From assembly GCA_029721515.1 (NCBI GenBank), contig CM056565.1, forward strand, positions 7,504,742 to 7,568,741: a stretch of DNA of 64,000 bases. Reading direction: 5' to 3'. Shown piece by piece: positions 24,845 to 38,373 of this stretch. This DNA is from Synanceia verrucosa. Taxonomy: Eukaryota > Chordata > Actinopteri > Perciformes > Synanceiidae. The notes under the pieces were generated by a model. The model saw only the letters and a program-made list of their open reading frames with translations, did no database searches and was not told the origin of the DNA. The position numbers were made by a program, and so were the translations under genes. The stretch's first letter is position 1. Each line of letters starts with the position of its first letter.

Positions 24845-27800
24845 ATGGTGGTGATGAAGATGAAGTTCCCCTTTCAGAAAAGGGTGAAGCTGGCCCAGGG
24901 ACTGTGGCTCCTCTCCTGGTGCGCCACTGTTGCCGGGGCGATCACCTTCAGCCTGGGATGCATCCTCAAGGCGGAGCTCCGCAGGAGGGCAGAGGTACTC
25001 ACATTTTACTGGAGAAGCTTTGCTGTTTTTATTGTTTTTTAAAAGTTAAAGCGCAATAATCTGTAGTGTAATTACATCTATTTTAATTGCAACACTGAGA
25101 CATGTAATATAGTAGTGTCAGTAGTCCAGCTGTGTTTATACTGAGGTGCATGTCACTGTGCCTAGTTGTCTTTGGTCTGATTGTAATCATGACAAACAGA
25201 AAGAAGAGTGGTATTTGGAAGGTGACATAGTTGATCACACATTAATGTACTGATTTACATGAATCACATCCTGTACACCTGACAGATGCCACCTGTGCCC
25301 ATATTACTTTTAAACTTTAAAATGAAAATGTTGTCTTGGAAACAGTAAATAAAATCCAATATCATCAAATACGTCCTTGTTGGAGACCAACAAGAGGTGA
25401 ATACACCTGCGACCCACTTTGGATCCTGACTCATCATTTAATAAACCAGGTTGTGTCAGTCTTAATCAGCCTAATCCCTCGTCTTGAAGTTGGTCATTAC
25501 AACTCTGCATTAATAACAAAGCTACACACAGTAGTTTTTACTTACTTTACTTATTTGGATGTATTCTAGCACAACATTTAAAGAGTTTAATTATTTTTTG
25601 CCTCAAAGACCATGTTTGCTATGGTGCCATGTTATCCATCTTAATTTTATGGCAAAATGTTGTTTTCATGGGAATGGGAAACGTTATTGTCACAACGTAT
25701 TTTGTATTATAGTTTACTCCACTGATTTGCCTTCCCATCATTTCACACTGAATTAAAATCAATATGAATATAGGATCTTAAAGATCCAACAGATTTTGGG
25801 CAATTGTTTAAGTGTCCTAAATGCACCAAAAGAGCTTTTTGTTTAACTATGCAAGTTTATTCAGCTTCTGTATTTTTTAAAGTACCCTTTCAAAATTAAC
25901 ATTCCCCACTTGACTTGTGCTGTGCACAAAGAAAACCAGACTTTTGCACATGATACAATCTTATATTGTATAACTTTACTGGGTATTACTACATTTAAGG
26001 GACAGATCATAACTGTTTTCATATCATTTACTGTATGTACTTGTTTTTGAATGTATATGAATCCTACCAGTGAAATAGGACTGAGTAAAAGAACGACAGC
26101 TGCAGTTACTGTACAGCGTAGGTGCCTTTGAGCAACACAGCTAAGCCATGAAGTGAGCTACTCAGTGTTTATTAAACCCTGATTAAAATTAATGTGACCT
26201 ACTGTAATGCTGATGATAAAAATGCTTTTAGGAGAGCTGTAGTATCTATTAGCAGAAATAGATATATAATATTGATAACTGTTTTCAGGAGTGTATAATC
26301 ACTACAAACTATGTTTGGTTATGTTTTTGTTAGCTTAAAATGAGCAGTTCATATATCTATACAGGGCTTCCAGAACAGACAAACCAGACTGGCTCTAGAA
26401 AGAGTCATTTTTACATTAACCAAAGGACACTGGTACTACTGGTACTGGTAACCATGGTACCATCAGCAATTGCCTGACTCCTATCACTCCTCGAGTGGTG
26501 TTATTATGGTATGGATGGATTCTGAGCGAGGCGAGCAGCGTTGCTATTGTTTCACAGACACCACATTGCTACAGTCGTGGAAAAGGAGGAGTGAGCAACC
26601 TCACCACTAGATGCCACCAAATCCTACACATGGTACCTTTAATTTCAAGCTGATTCAAGCTAATTTACCTACACTTTATATCTATGATTGCAGCCAATGG
26701 ATGTTCTCTTTTTATATCCTGTTACATACAGATTCAGTCACTGTTTAGAAACTGGTATAACTTTATTTGGAAGTTTTAGAAATTGACATTCAGGTGTTCA
26801 GCTGCACTTCTATCACCATTATATTTTTGTAACCAGCATCTTTTCGCGTATTCATTGAAAGATTTTGCATCATTTTAACAAGTTATAGTACTGATGTATG
26901 TTTCCTTACAGCACACCAGTAGAATTTTTATTGATTACATTATCATGTGACTTACTTACAGGTAATGGACAACTCAGACATACATATTGTGCCCAACACC
27001 CTCATGATTGTTGGCCTGGCTTCTTTGGGAATCAACTACTTTGCCTCAAAGATCTGTCAGGATGCTCTGGATGCGGGGCGGTTCCCTCGCTGGAAGAACA
27101 TGCTGAAGCCCTACTTTGCCGTCTCTTGCTTCTTCACCGTCCTCATGTTGCTCTCTGTCATTATGAGCTTCGCCATGAAGGGCAGCCTAGAGTCCTCCCT
27201 GAGGATTGGCCTGAGGAACGGCATCCGCTTCTACAAGGACACTGACACCCCGGGCCGCTGCTTCCAGAAACAGAACATCGACCGGCTGCAGATGGAGTTC
27301 CAGTGCTGTGGCAACAACGACTTCAAGGACTGGTTTGAGGTCCAGTGGATCAGCAACCGCTACCTTGATTTCAACTCCAAGGAAGTGAAAGAGTAAGTAT
27401 GTGCACAATAGGGGTGGGTTTCCCACCTGCAGACATCTTGATTATAATCTCAACCACATCATTCACTTGTTTCCTCAGCCGCATCAAGAGCAACGTGGAT
27501 GGCCGTTACTTGGTCGATGGGGTTCCATTCAGTTGCTGCAACCCGAGCTCCCCTCGGCCGTGCATCCAGTACCAGCTCACCAACAACTCGGCCCACTACA
27601 ACTACGAATACCAGACCGAGGAGCTCAACATCTACCTCCGAGGCTGCAGAGAGGCCCTGGTCAATTACTACATGGGCCTGATGAACACCATTGGGGCTGG
27701 AGTGCTGTCGGTCTTGCTCTTACAGGTATACTATGAGGAGAAGATTTCAGACAGAGTAGGTGGTGTTAAGGTGAGCATTTTAATTAGGAGGATGGTCAAG

Positions 27801-28200
27801 GGGTCCCAGGCATTTTAGGGATCGGCACAGCTGCCAGGGTGTAATAAAGCCTTTTTTAAACTGTAATTCTTGCAGTAGTTTAACTCAAAGATTGAATATA
27901 CTGTATGCGATTCCTGACTTGATTGAGTGGTGGATCCTTGACAATCTGCTCCCCCTTTTATCCACCTCCTTCCCTCTGATGCAGGGCTCTGTGTTGGTGA
28001 GCCTGCGGTTCTTGCAGACGGCCATGGAGGCGCTGGCTGGGAATGAGAACACAGAGATTGAGACGGAAGGGTATCTGCTGGAGAAGTCGGTGAAAGACAC
28101 TGCCATGGAGTACCTTGGACCAGTGCTGAAGTTCTTCCTGCTTACAAACCAGGTGGAGGAGGGCGCACCAGGAGAGCCAGCCGCCGCCAAAAACCCCTAA
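24845..28200 (+). CDS. rom1: Photoreceptor outer-segment tetraspanin, ROM1/peripherin-2 family
   Basis: Four exons (24845-24994, 26962-27392, 27479-27725, 27985-28200) give 347 aa, close to human PRPH2 (346) and ROM1 (351). The protein has four membrane helices and a large second loop with the family Cys set: DTDTPGRC with C150, QCCGNNDFKDWF, SCCNPSSPRPC and GCR. C150 sits exactly where peripherin-2 uses its intermolecular-disulfide Cys. These proteins build the rims of rod and cone discs. Sequence identity to peripherin-2 is very high in the loop, but linkage to other 11q12-q13 genes and the C-terminal LLQGSVLVSLRFLQTAMEAL, closer to ROM1, favour rom1. The third exon is 247 bp, as in mammalian exon 2. 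The intron at 24995-26961 splits what is a single first exon in mammals. Confidence 0.9.
26370..26645. repeat. rom1: Probable dispersed non-autonomous repeat in tetraspanin intron 1
   Basis: The stretch has phrases I associate with multi-copy teleost elements (CCAGAACAGACAAACCAGAC, CACTAGATGCCACCA, CATGGTACCTTTAA). A partly similar stretch lies at about 56480-56630 (GACAAACAAACCAAACACTG). No terminal inverted repeats or target duplications were identified. Copy number cannot be tested here. Confidence 0.35.
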
Positions 28201-28600
28201 ATGATGTACACACATGTAAATAATTTTTACACAGAGATAATTCATGGTTTCAATTTGAAAAGAGAATATTAATCAAATTTCTATGAATTTCACAGATTTA
28301 GGGATAGCATTTTTTATTGTCAAATGACCATCACAGATGAAGTAAATATTTACTCTATTACTTTCATATTCAAATTCCACATGCTGAACTGATATTCAAA
28401 TGTAAACCACTCTGTTCAGAAATGTTATTATAAACCCTTTATTTCGAATGTTTTTGACTTGACCCCTCAATGACTTGACCCCCTCAATTTTTTTGTCAAC
28501 TCCAGTTTTATTTTGGGGATTTTTGTTGATCGTTCCACAAATGCAAAAAATACTTCACTGCTTTTGATCATGATATGTATTGCTGATTCAAATCAAAAGC

Positions 28601-28606
28601 AATAAA
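28601..28606 (+). terminator. rom1: Candidate polyadenylation signal for rom1
   Basis: AATAAA 401 bp downstream of the stop codon, the first canonical hexamer I find in the 3' flank. Confidence 0.55.
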
Positions 28607-29544
28607 ATGATCCACAATCAGTCACTCTGTAATCAGTAATTCACAAGGCAGTGTGCTAAATGGTCTCACAAAAAGAATGATGTAAAGCTGAGTGTAGGCA
28701 TAGTGCTCTGCCACAAGAATATGGGACAAGATACATGCCAGATGATGTATTAAGGTTTGAGGTTATTAACTGCGTTATGGAGCAGAGTCACTTATTATTC
28801 TTTTTTTCTAATGCAAAATTAAAGACTACTTCACCATCCAAAACAGGTGCTCCAAGTTGCTCTCTTCTCCCTGCCAGTGAAAGGAATAGGATTATGCAGA
28901 CGGATATAATCAATGTCATTAATGCAGTGAAAGCCATCAAGTGTGTCCTCTGTTCTGACATCTTTCTCAAAGCTTTTAATCCCATTTGTTAATACTCAAC
29001 CCGCTGCCCTTGCAGTTAGACACTTGCGTCAGGTGAATGTAAGCTGCAGAGTGAACTATGCCAAAGCTTAGTTTGGTTATGAAAATTTATGTACTTGGAA
29101 AAAAGTGATAATTTGGATGAAGAGTGTTTTTTTTTCATATGTAAAGAGAATCATTCTACACTGTCTTTATTACCAGAAGCAAAATATTGGTTTCTAATAT
29201 CAACCCATGTGAATAGTTTTATTAAAGATCCTTTCAAAAAATGTGACTGTGTCCTAAGTGAGTTTCTGCATGGGCATAGGCAAATCTACTCAGACTCAAA
29301 ACAATACATATTTAGGTCTAGAATCACCATTTAGGACCTCATACACCTCCTGTATATTCATATTGCAGTATTCCCAATTGTAGTTTATCTTAATTGTAAC
29401 TTTCAACATTGGCAGCAAACTTTTGTTTGTCATTTAACAAAATTATTATTCCACAACCCACTGTATGGTGTTTGCCACCACTGCCCTAAATTAACATCCT
29501 GTAATGCTTAATCCACCAATTATACAATTATACACTAAAATATA

Positions 29545-29582
<38 letters not shown>

Positions 29583-30099
29583 CATGAATTTACAAATTTA
29601 CTTTTTCACAAAAAAAATGAAAAAATAGCAAAGTAAATTCTTATTTTTTGATGGAGATGCGAAATTCCTGTTATTTACTGTCATTCCTGAACAGAAAAAA
29701 AAGTGTTTTAGTGGTTCTTTGTTATTCTTGATTAATTTCTGACTTCTCAGAGAATTCAGTGTTCGCTGCTCTCATAAATTTGCTATGCTCTGTATATCAA
29801 CTCCGACCCTGAACATATAAATTAATCTGCAACCTGCGTATTTACTGACGTGATGACGTTTTGATCACATGACGGGGTAGCGTCGCGCTTTCTGGACTCA
29901 TGAGCCAGGCGACATTCGACTAAGTCTAAGGATTAGATCGTTTTGAACTTGCCTCTTGTAAAACTGTTCAAAAATGTACAACAGCTTACAGTCAGTGTTT
30001 TTTCACATTGTTCTTCCGACGAACACTTCGAAGTATTTATTTTTAGCTGTTCGAAATTCTACTTTATTCATGAAAGTCTCAGTTAGGGTGGTGTTTTCA
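28607..30099. other. Intergenic between rom1 and frmd8
   Basis: No gene recognised. It contains an (ATT)n microsatellite at 29544-29582. Confidence 0.5.
29544..29582. repeat. (ATT)n microsatellite
   Basis: About thirteen uninterrupted ATT/TTA trinucleotides. Confidence 0.95.
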
Positions 30100-30760
30100 A
30101 ATGGACTGTCACGCCCAGTAAAGTGCGGTTCAGAAAGAGCGAATCATCCGTTAGTCTCTAACTGTTGCAGCTGCCCGGAAAGCTAGTTTGGACAACTGGC
30201 TAGCTAGCCGTAGCCAGGTGGACAACATCGAGCTGTTGTTAAGCGAATGTGTTTAGCTAATGTATTTACAAAATTAGCTTCACCCACCCGCACATAAGCA
30301 ACACGTGGAGGAAAAATTACCAAAAGTTGCAGGTAGGCGGACAACAGAGACGTTCCTTCTCTTACTATTAATTGTACACAGACTTTGGGCACAAACACCA
30401 GAATGGAGCTAACTAACTCCCCGTTAAGTGACACAAGCGTTATCAGCTGATGAACCGTGTTGTTATGTGTAAAAGAATCGCAGTAATATGTAGTGACATT
30501 CTCAATACGCCAATAGCTAGCACAGTGGCTTCCACTGCCTTTTAACTAACGTCAACTAAATGAATTTAGTGTCGTTGAATAGTCCCCCCATAGTTTGGGT
30601 TTGTTTGGGGATGTAAGGGTTAGCTCGCTCGCTAGCTAGAGAAACGTTAGAGGGCCTCAGGATTTTGCCATTATGGCTTTGAATTTGCATGCTTTCTGCT
30701 TTTAGGCTATGACATCAGTGTCTGAAGCACTATTCAATGACGTTACCATATAAACAATGT
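30100..30760 (+). promoter_or_regulatory. frmd8: Probable frmd8 promoter and untranslated first exon region
   Basis: The base composition becomes CpG- and GC-richer around 29850-30660 than in the flanks, as at other housekeeping gene starts in this window. A donor-like TTGCAG|GTAGGC lies at 30332/30333. The first coding exon has an acceptor at 31407 just seven bases before the ATG, so an upstream untranslated exon is required; this is the likeliest place. The exact exon is not fixed. Confidence 0.4.
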
Positions 30761-31414
30761 TGAATAGCACTGACATGTTGGCGCCACAGGGCCACTGTAA
30801 CCAGTTTAACAGGGTGAGGTCAACAGCAGTCAACTAGGATGTTGTGATTGAGGGTCTTTTAAGGTCTAATACCACCTGGTAGCGCTGGTGCCCAGATAAA
30901 TTAGCTTGATTTCTTGTTTGTCCAAACATGACTAAAAGGAGTAGCCTAGAAATCTAGACTCACCCTAGCGGCAAGATAGTCTGGTTTGTCAGGCTATAAA
31001 GGAAGAGGATGGGCTCTCACATGGCAGAGAGAAACACCCATCCACTAATATCTTACTAATATCTGGAGTGTCTCTGGACCAGGGTTTTTCTTTTAAGTTA
31101 TATGTGACTAATGTTAACATGAGCATATACTATACATGTTTTCAGTCACCCATACGTTTATAACTTTGATTATAAGAAATCATAAAATTATGTGTTGACA
31201 AAATGCTTGATTAAAGTCATCTGTCCAGGTGCTAATGACCCCACATCAGGCCGTTAATTTGAGGAAACATGGGTAATACATTCTGTATGGGCTAAACAGG
31301 AGGCACCTACTTTTCCAGTTCAGTATTACAAAAGTCTTCAGGCAGTTTCTAAAATATGTTGCCGTTTACATGTTATGTGACTTTTGAGTTTGCTCATTGT
31401 GTTCCAGAGTAGAG

Positions 31415-34400
31415 ATGGAAGGAGACGACTGCAGCTTTCCTCCAGATTCATCAGACGATCACTCAAATAGAGGAAGCGTTGCTTCTTCTGCAACACTGTC
31501 TCGTGGTAAGGTGCTGCAGATATTATTAACTCGTGGAGGGTAAAATGTTCCTTCAATGTTAACTAGCACGCCTTATTTTTGTTTGTGGCAAATTAGCTTT
31601 TGAAGAAACTAATTTAAATGTAAATGTGGTTTTGTCCTTGACTCTCTTTTGGTCTTTATATTTTTTTGTTTGTCCACAGCTCAAGATGTGCTGATATATC
31701 TCTGTGGTGACAGCGCAGTGCATTTATCGGTAGAAGGGCTTGGCTGTGTCTCTGTGCAGGAGTTGGGCCGCAGTGTTCGTGAAGCTCTCCACATTCCTGA
31801 GTCTACACAGGATGCTTTTGCCTTCTGGCTTTGTTCTCCATTGCTCGGTAAGAAATCCTCCCACCACCATAAAATGGTACAAGCAGGTTCAGTACAGTTG
31901 TGTAAGTATTCAGCTGTTGCATCAGGAACAATTTAGTTTGGAGTTCAGGTCAGTCACAGAAAATGAATCACTTTCACTTTGTGGCTTTGTTTTTAAAATT
32001 ACTCTTTTAGTGATCGTGCCTTGCTTTGATGTGAACAGCTCTAGTGTCACAACAGCCAATGACACAAGAATCAGAGCAGGAAAACATCTCACGCTATTAC
32101 ATTTCTTTCCTCATCACTCCACAGAATTGCAGTTAAAGGCAAGACATCAGCCATACAAACTGTGTCGGCAGTGGCAGGACCTGCTGTATCGCTTCACTGA
32201 GGCCTCAGAGGAAGACATCTCGCAAGGTTAGAGCTGTTAGTTATTGTCGTTACATGCATTATTCAACTACATTATTGCCAGCTTTCTGCAATGAGCTATG
32301 TTTTGTACGTTGTAGAAACAGTTTCTTGGTTTGTAAAGTCAAATTTCTGCTGGAGAAACAAGATGTCTTGGGCAGATATTCACTTAAAGGGAAAACTGTT
32401 TTTGGATATGTATGTTCTATCAGTGCTGATGGTAAATGTAGTCCACTGAAGTAATGAATTCCTTTTAGCGTGCTGTATGATGACTGTGCCTACATATACC
32501 AGGATGCACTGACTGCGCCCAAATGGTTTGCTACACTGTTCTCCTGGCTTTTTAATCTGAAAGATAAACAAAATAATCTAATACCAGGAATGCAAGAAAC
32601 ATTTTTACAGTGACTTATCCCATCAACCAAATTTCAAATGGTGCTGTCACAAGAGTACCTGTACATGACAAAGACACAGTAAGTGTAAAAATTAAACAGA
32701 AATTAATAAGTCTATGACTACAGACAAGGAAAAAAGAGTACGTCCTCTTAAGTCTGCACCACAATAAATTGCATCCACATAACCACATAAAATATGTGAA
32801 CACGGGAGAAATGTGGTGACTCAGGAACTGCATGAAAATGTTATTTTGTGCAAATACACTATGTTCCCTGTTTCCTAGTTTCTTGCAAATTGATGATTTG
32901 CTCTTTAGAGTCTGGTTTCAAAACACACTCTGTGTCTTTGTATGCCAAGCAAGCACAGCCAGTTACATTTTCTGCAGCTGTTTCATGTGGCTTTTTTAGC
33001 TTGCTTTTAAATTGTTGGTGTTTAGTAGCTCACTCAGGATAGGAGTGCTGCCAGGTTTGTTTAGAATAAATAAAAGGAAAGAGAAGCCTTATTTGGCACG
33101 ATAAGCAATGAACACCTGTGGCTGAACAAGCAAAGTAAAAGTTGGAACATGTATGAAGTCAAATTGCATGAAGAGAAACCAGTCAGAGAAGGAGAAGAGA
33201 TTACACTGCATTTCAGTGATTATTTCCTCGTGAAATCATGTAACTAAACAGTTTGTGCTTTAGTTTAGACAGCTTGAGATATTTATATTTATAGAGTATT
33301 GAGAAAATATATCTGCTCTTTCAGACATTTTAAGCCGCTGTTCAGTGAACCTGACCAGTGTACCAGTGCCCACAATATGTTTAATTCCCTGAACATTTTT
33401 TTGCACAATGGGTTGCATTGTATGTTTTCATTTTAGACTGATGGTTGAACCAAACGAGCACCTGGTGACGCTGCTGCAAAGTGTGCTGATCACCAACCAA
33501 GACAGCACATAATAGGATGAGCATTGTTAAAATAAATCCTAAAAAAGCATAATATGAGAAACCTCAGTTGCAACTTTATGAGGTGCGGCTTGCCAAAAAG
33601 CTAAATGCTCTGTTAACTTGCCACCTAACCAACCATGTCTAGTTTGTGTTTTGTACAAAATCAGCATAGGTTTTCACACATTAAAACATAAGTTTCCTTA
33701 AAAAGTTGAGCTGTTGATACTTTGCAAATGTTTAAAATCAAATTAAGATACCCACAGGTCTACCACTGTGTTTGTCTGTGTACCTTCACTCCTCTGCTCA
33801 CAGTGGTGGGGATGACACACATCTCACACAATGACAGTGATTTAAATGGACCAGACCAGATTAGATGCAGACCTGAACCCTAATTCATCATTGTTGTCTG
33901 CTTTTCCCTCAGATGAACCATGTCTCCAGTACCGTCGGAACGTTTTTTATCCTAAATCTAAAGAGCTTCAGGTACTATTAACCCTAATTCTTCAATAATA
34001 TTAAACATAGTGGAATTATTAAGACATAGTTATCCATCACTGGGTGCCAAGTCCAAGTTTAGTCAGCCTGTGGACTCACATAGTGGATATTTGTTGTTTC
34101 ACTCTGAGCAGATAGATGATGAGGGAGTGCTGAGGCTACTGTATGAGGAGGCCAGAGGCAACATCCTCTCTGGTCGGTACCCCTGCGACCCCGAGCACTG
34201 GACCAGTCTCGGAGCCTTGTCAATGGCTCTTGATGAGGGAAATGGACTTGATGGGCAACAATTTACTTCTACTATAAGGTACGCTAGTAAGATTGGTTAA
34301 AAATGTTTGACCAAATAAATTCTGGATGTGGGTTTTAAATGCTGCTCGTTTGTCCAGTGCCTTAGGTTTCCCTTAATGAAATAGTTTAACATTTTATTTA

Positions 34401-37400
34401 TTATTTATTTATCAAAAATTATTTATTTATTTATTTATCATCAAGTTTCAGTATGCCTATTTTGTGAGCCAGAAAAGTAAGCTGTCTGCTGTTTTCTGGT
34501 AAGAAAAATCAACACACAGCTTCTTCTTTTTGACATATGATCCTGGTTAACCTTCTGCTTATATTGACATTTTGTGAAGTTCACAGTTGACTCAGTTATA
34601 GTTGGCCTTTTTAAAAAATGAAGAAGGATGTGCTGGTCCCTGCTGTCGATTTTGTCAAATGATCAGAGGACAACTCACTTAAAAAGCTTAAAAAGCACAA
34701 CAAAACTCATGTCCCTCAACCCACGCTTTTTAAAGGGCAGTTGGTAGATTGAGCAGCTTCAAGTACTTCGGCACAATCAGCAACAGCATGTTGCAGTTTG
34801 TTGAAAATCCACAGGCATTATGTAAAAAGGTCAACAGTGCTTCTTTTGTTTAAGTTTTTTACGGTGTCCCAGCAGTGCTTTTCAGCTTCTTGTTGGTTTA
34901 AGTGCCAAGTACAAGTGTCTGAAGAGGGATGGACATGGGAGTGTGTTCCATAAAACCTTTTGAGACTTTATTGTAATTAAAGGGCTGATTCTTAATGGCA
35001 CTTGAATATCACTGCCTGTATGATAGTGTAGCCTCTGCCATTTTAGGTACACACACATTACAGGCTGCCTACAATCATTTGTTTGCTTACAGTTTGGTAA
35101 TGTTTTAGTTAGTCACCTTTTATTTGGTGTTAACTAGTTATTGAAAAAAGACAATTCACTATGTGCACTGTATCTAAGGCTGGATACTTTTGTAGCACCG
35201 ACCGAAAAGCTCTAATCATATCGGGTATCAAAAAATGTATAATTTTTCAGTGCCTAATAGCGATACCCAAGTGTCTGTGATGCCGTGCTCTCAGATGTCA
35301 CTAGGTCCGATCTATCCCCCCCATTTCCCAGCATAAAGCGACAAACATCGCTGGTAAAACAGAGGATTAATGTCACTGCAGTAGCACTGGGAGCCTGGTG
35401 TCTGTGTGTTTAGACTCATGGTGTGTTCAAGTTGTACACAAATGTTGGAATTTCCAAGCTCCATGTCACAATTTCCATCACAACCCTCGTGAAGTCGGAT
35501 CTCCAACTCAGAAAATTTGATTAATCTGACCAACTTGTTGATCATCATCAGACTATGGCCTAGTATGTCTACCATGATAATGCCCAATGTTCTCTGGCCA
35601 TGCAAATAAGCTTAAAGCTTTTCCATTGATAGAGGAAATGAGAATTGACACCAAGGTTATCTTCCACACATAAATCACAGTGTTAAACAACAAACAGTTG
35701 AATCAAATCCTTTGATTACGATGTGATTGTGGAAGAGAACAAAACAACTTCAGGCTTGATAATTTTCATTTACTGATGGAGTCATGCTTTTTTGTTATAA
35801 TTAGTGATTGCAAATAATATTTCAGATCGAGGTTGGTCTGTTGACATCTTTTATGATGCAGAAGAATAGAAGCTGTTCTACTTTTTTTGTGTCAGGATGT
35901 GCGCGTACTGAAAGACAATTGGGAAACCAGTTAAATAGACTCACGAGCCAAGATCTATACAGATGAGATGCATATTAATATGTAATACATGTGTTTCCAC
36001 AGAGAGAAGAAGCTGTCTTCTTTTCTGCCTGCACACATTGTCATGGGGAGCGGAGGCTTGCTCTCCACCCTGAGAGGGAAGTCGAGCCGTCAGACAGTGC
36101 TGGAACAGAACCTCTTAGAGGAGTACAGAAAGATCAGCACATCTGCTGGAAACCCTCCTGAGCCCATGCAGCTCCTGCACCAGTACCTCAACACATGTCA
36201 CTCTCTGCCTTATTATGGGTAAGAATTTGTGTTACGGGCCATTTACACACCACAGATTTTTTTTTAACCTCAAAATTCGTATTTTAATTCACAATAACTT
36301 CCCATACAGATGCGCTTTTTTTGGAGGGGAGATTGATAAACCTGTGCAAGGGATTCTCCAAAGGACCAAGCGCAAAGCTGTCAACGTTGGGATCTGCCTG
36401 GAGGGGGTTTATGTGATGGACGTCAAAGAGAAGGTGAGCTCTGCGTTGTCTTTGACACCTCTGTAACAATTACTACTGTGGGTGCCTACTTGGATAGTCA
36501 TTGTGCATGCAAGCTGTTTTAGGTGTCTTCTTTAAAACTAACCCGATTTCTCTTGTTGAACACAAATTTCCTTGCAGCACGTGCTGCTTGGCCTGCATTT
36601 CAATGAGCTTTCCTGGGACCACAGCTACCCTGAGGAGCAGGGGGACTCACACATTCTGTGGCTGGAGTTTGATGGAGATGAAGATGGCACACCCGTCAAT
36701 AAGTTGCTAAAGATCTACTCAAAACAGGTAACCAGTTTCTGAAATTAGACACAATTCACAAAGGAAACTTCAGTATTTTACATCTTGGATCTTATTTCCC
36801 CATGTATTTGTGTCTAACAGACTTGTATGGACAGTATTTTCTGAAATCAGTATTGAGGGAGAGTGCTGTAGACAGCAGCTGCTCATGAGCTGCATTTTGA
36901 TGTTATTAGAGGAGCTGGCACTATCATAGATGTCCATTAAAAGTGTCTGACTCTATGGACTAAGGGGTGTCATCTGGAAATCTGGTGAGGTGTTCCTGGA
37001 TGATAATGGAGGAATAGTACAATACATGCATGGTGGAAATAAGAGTACAGAAAGTGTAACTCACTATTATCTCATAATGTTCACTGTCATCGCTGAGTAT
37101 TTATGTTTTCAGCAAATTGAATGAGGCCTTTGAATTCAGTGGCTGCCCATATTTGAGCCAGTGTATACAGATATTCAGATTTCACAGCAGGACCTCTGCT
37201 TGAGCAGGACTTGGACACGATTATAAACAGACCGGATCAATCGAAAGGTGAAGAAAAATGCTTTATTTCTTGATAGGATCCTTTCCGTAACACTCTCAGA
37301 CACTTCTTACATCAACCTGAGCCTGTCAGTAATAAAAAAAAACATTACTTTGAAGCTGCTCATTTGCCGTTGCTACTTGTTTCGCAGCTGCTGGTTACAG

Positions 37401-38373
37401 TAGTCTCTCTTAATACAGGACCAGTTTCAGAAATTATTGTCCCTTTTAGACACATAAACATGGGAGCATCTTTACTGATTGCTTCGTGTTGTGTTGATTG
37501 CCTATTTTTGGTTGTCGCTCTTGTTACATAACAATTTAAAACCTCTGAGACAGATGGTAGTCATCTCATGTCGGTTGTTTTCCACGAGGAGAGCAGGTAT
37601 ACAGCCATCTCTAGACAGCACACAACCCGTGTTTTTTTAGGGCTTCAGGATCAGGTGCTTCACCTATTTGTTTTTAGAGGAGCAAAACCCTCGATATTAG
37701 TGTTGAAACCTAATTGTTATCAAATACCACTAATGTACTTGTATGTGTGTCATGCTTGTTGGATTGGAAAAAGACTGCTGGCCAACAGATGGCTATGAGA
37801 AGTTACATGATGGTGGAGGCAGGACATAATCACACTGGATCTAATCCGAGACTGACAATCTGGCAACGTGCCTGTGGTACAGTGCTCTTTAATATGGGTA
37901 AAGCTCAAACTTAATCTTTGTAATTTTTTTCTTTTGTCAACTAGGCAGAGCTAATGAGTGGATTCATTGAGTTCTGTGTGGAGCTGAAGTCTGCGTCTGA
38001 GGGAGGAGCTGCAGCCGAACTGGACGGTGAGGCGAGTTTGTCCCAGCAGCCCGCCGGGAAGGACGGCAGCAACAGTAATGGACGTGGTGGACGCCGCGGG
38101 ATGCTGCGCAGACAGAGCAGCGTCGTGTGCAGTCGGGTCCATTCACTTAATACTATCAGCTACGTGGACAATGGTGAGCCTAATGAGCTGCTTCTGTACC
38201 GTGGCAGTCTCCCCGTAGTAACTTCAGTTGGAGTCATTTTTCAATACTTCTCTTTTCCAGGAAAAGAAATCAAACGCTTGAAGCCGAAACGAGCGGCGTC
38301 CTTCTTCAGCAGACAGGCGACTGCACCCACGTACTCTGCTGTGCAAGTAACGGAGAGTCTGGAGCAGGGTTAA
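31415..38373 (+). CDS. frmd8: FERM domain-containing protein 8
   Basis: Ten coding exons assemble in frame: 31415-31505, 31680-31847, 32125-32226, 33913-33971, 34112-34278, 36003-36218, 36310-36433, 36578-36727, 37945-38173 and 38261-38373. They give 472 aa (human about 464). A short acidic/Ser N-terminus is followed by a FERM domain from about residue 31: the ubiquitin-like F1 lobe begins AQDVLIYLCGDSAVHL, F2 contains YPKSKELQIDDEGVLRLLYE, and F3 contains YYGCAFFGGEIDKPVQ and VLLGLHFNELSWDHSYPEEQ. The C-terminal tail is basic and Ser-rich (RRGMLRRQSSVV, KRLKPKRAASFFSRQ). FRMD8 (iTAP) binds iRhom cytoplasmic tails and stabilises the iRhom/ADAM17 sheddase at the cell surface; it was also described as Bili, an LRP6-binding Wnt modulator. 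No defects are seen. Confidence 0.96.

Noticed and set aside
31649..32231. Continuous open frames running through frmd8 introns
   Set aside because: They read through consensus GT/AG junctions. The spliced frame matches the FERM family while the intronic residues do not.
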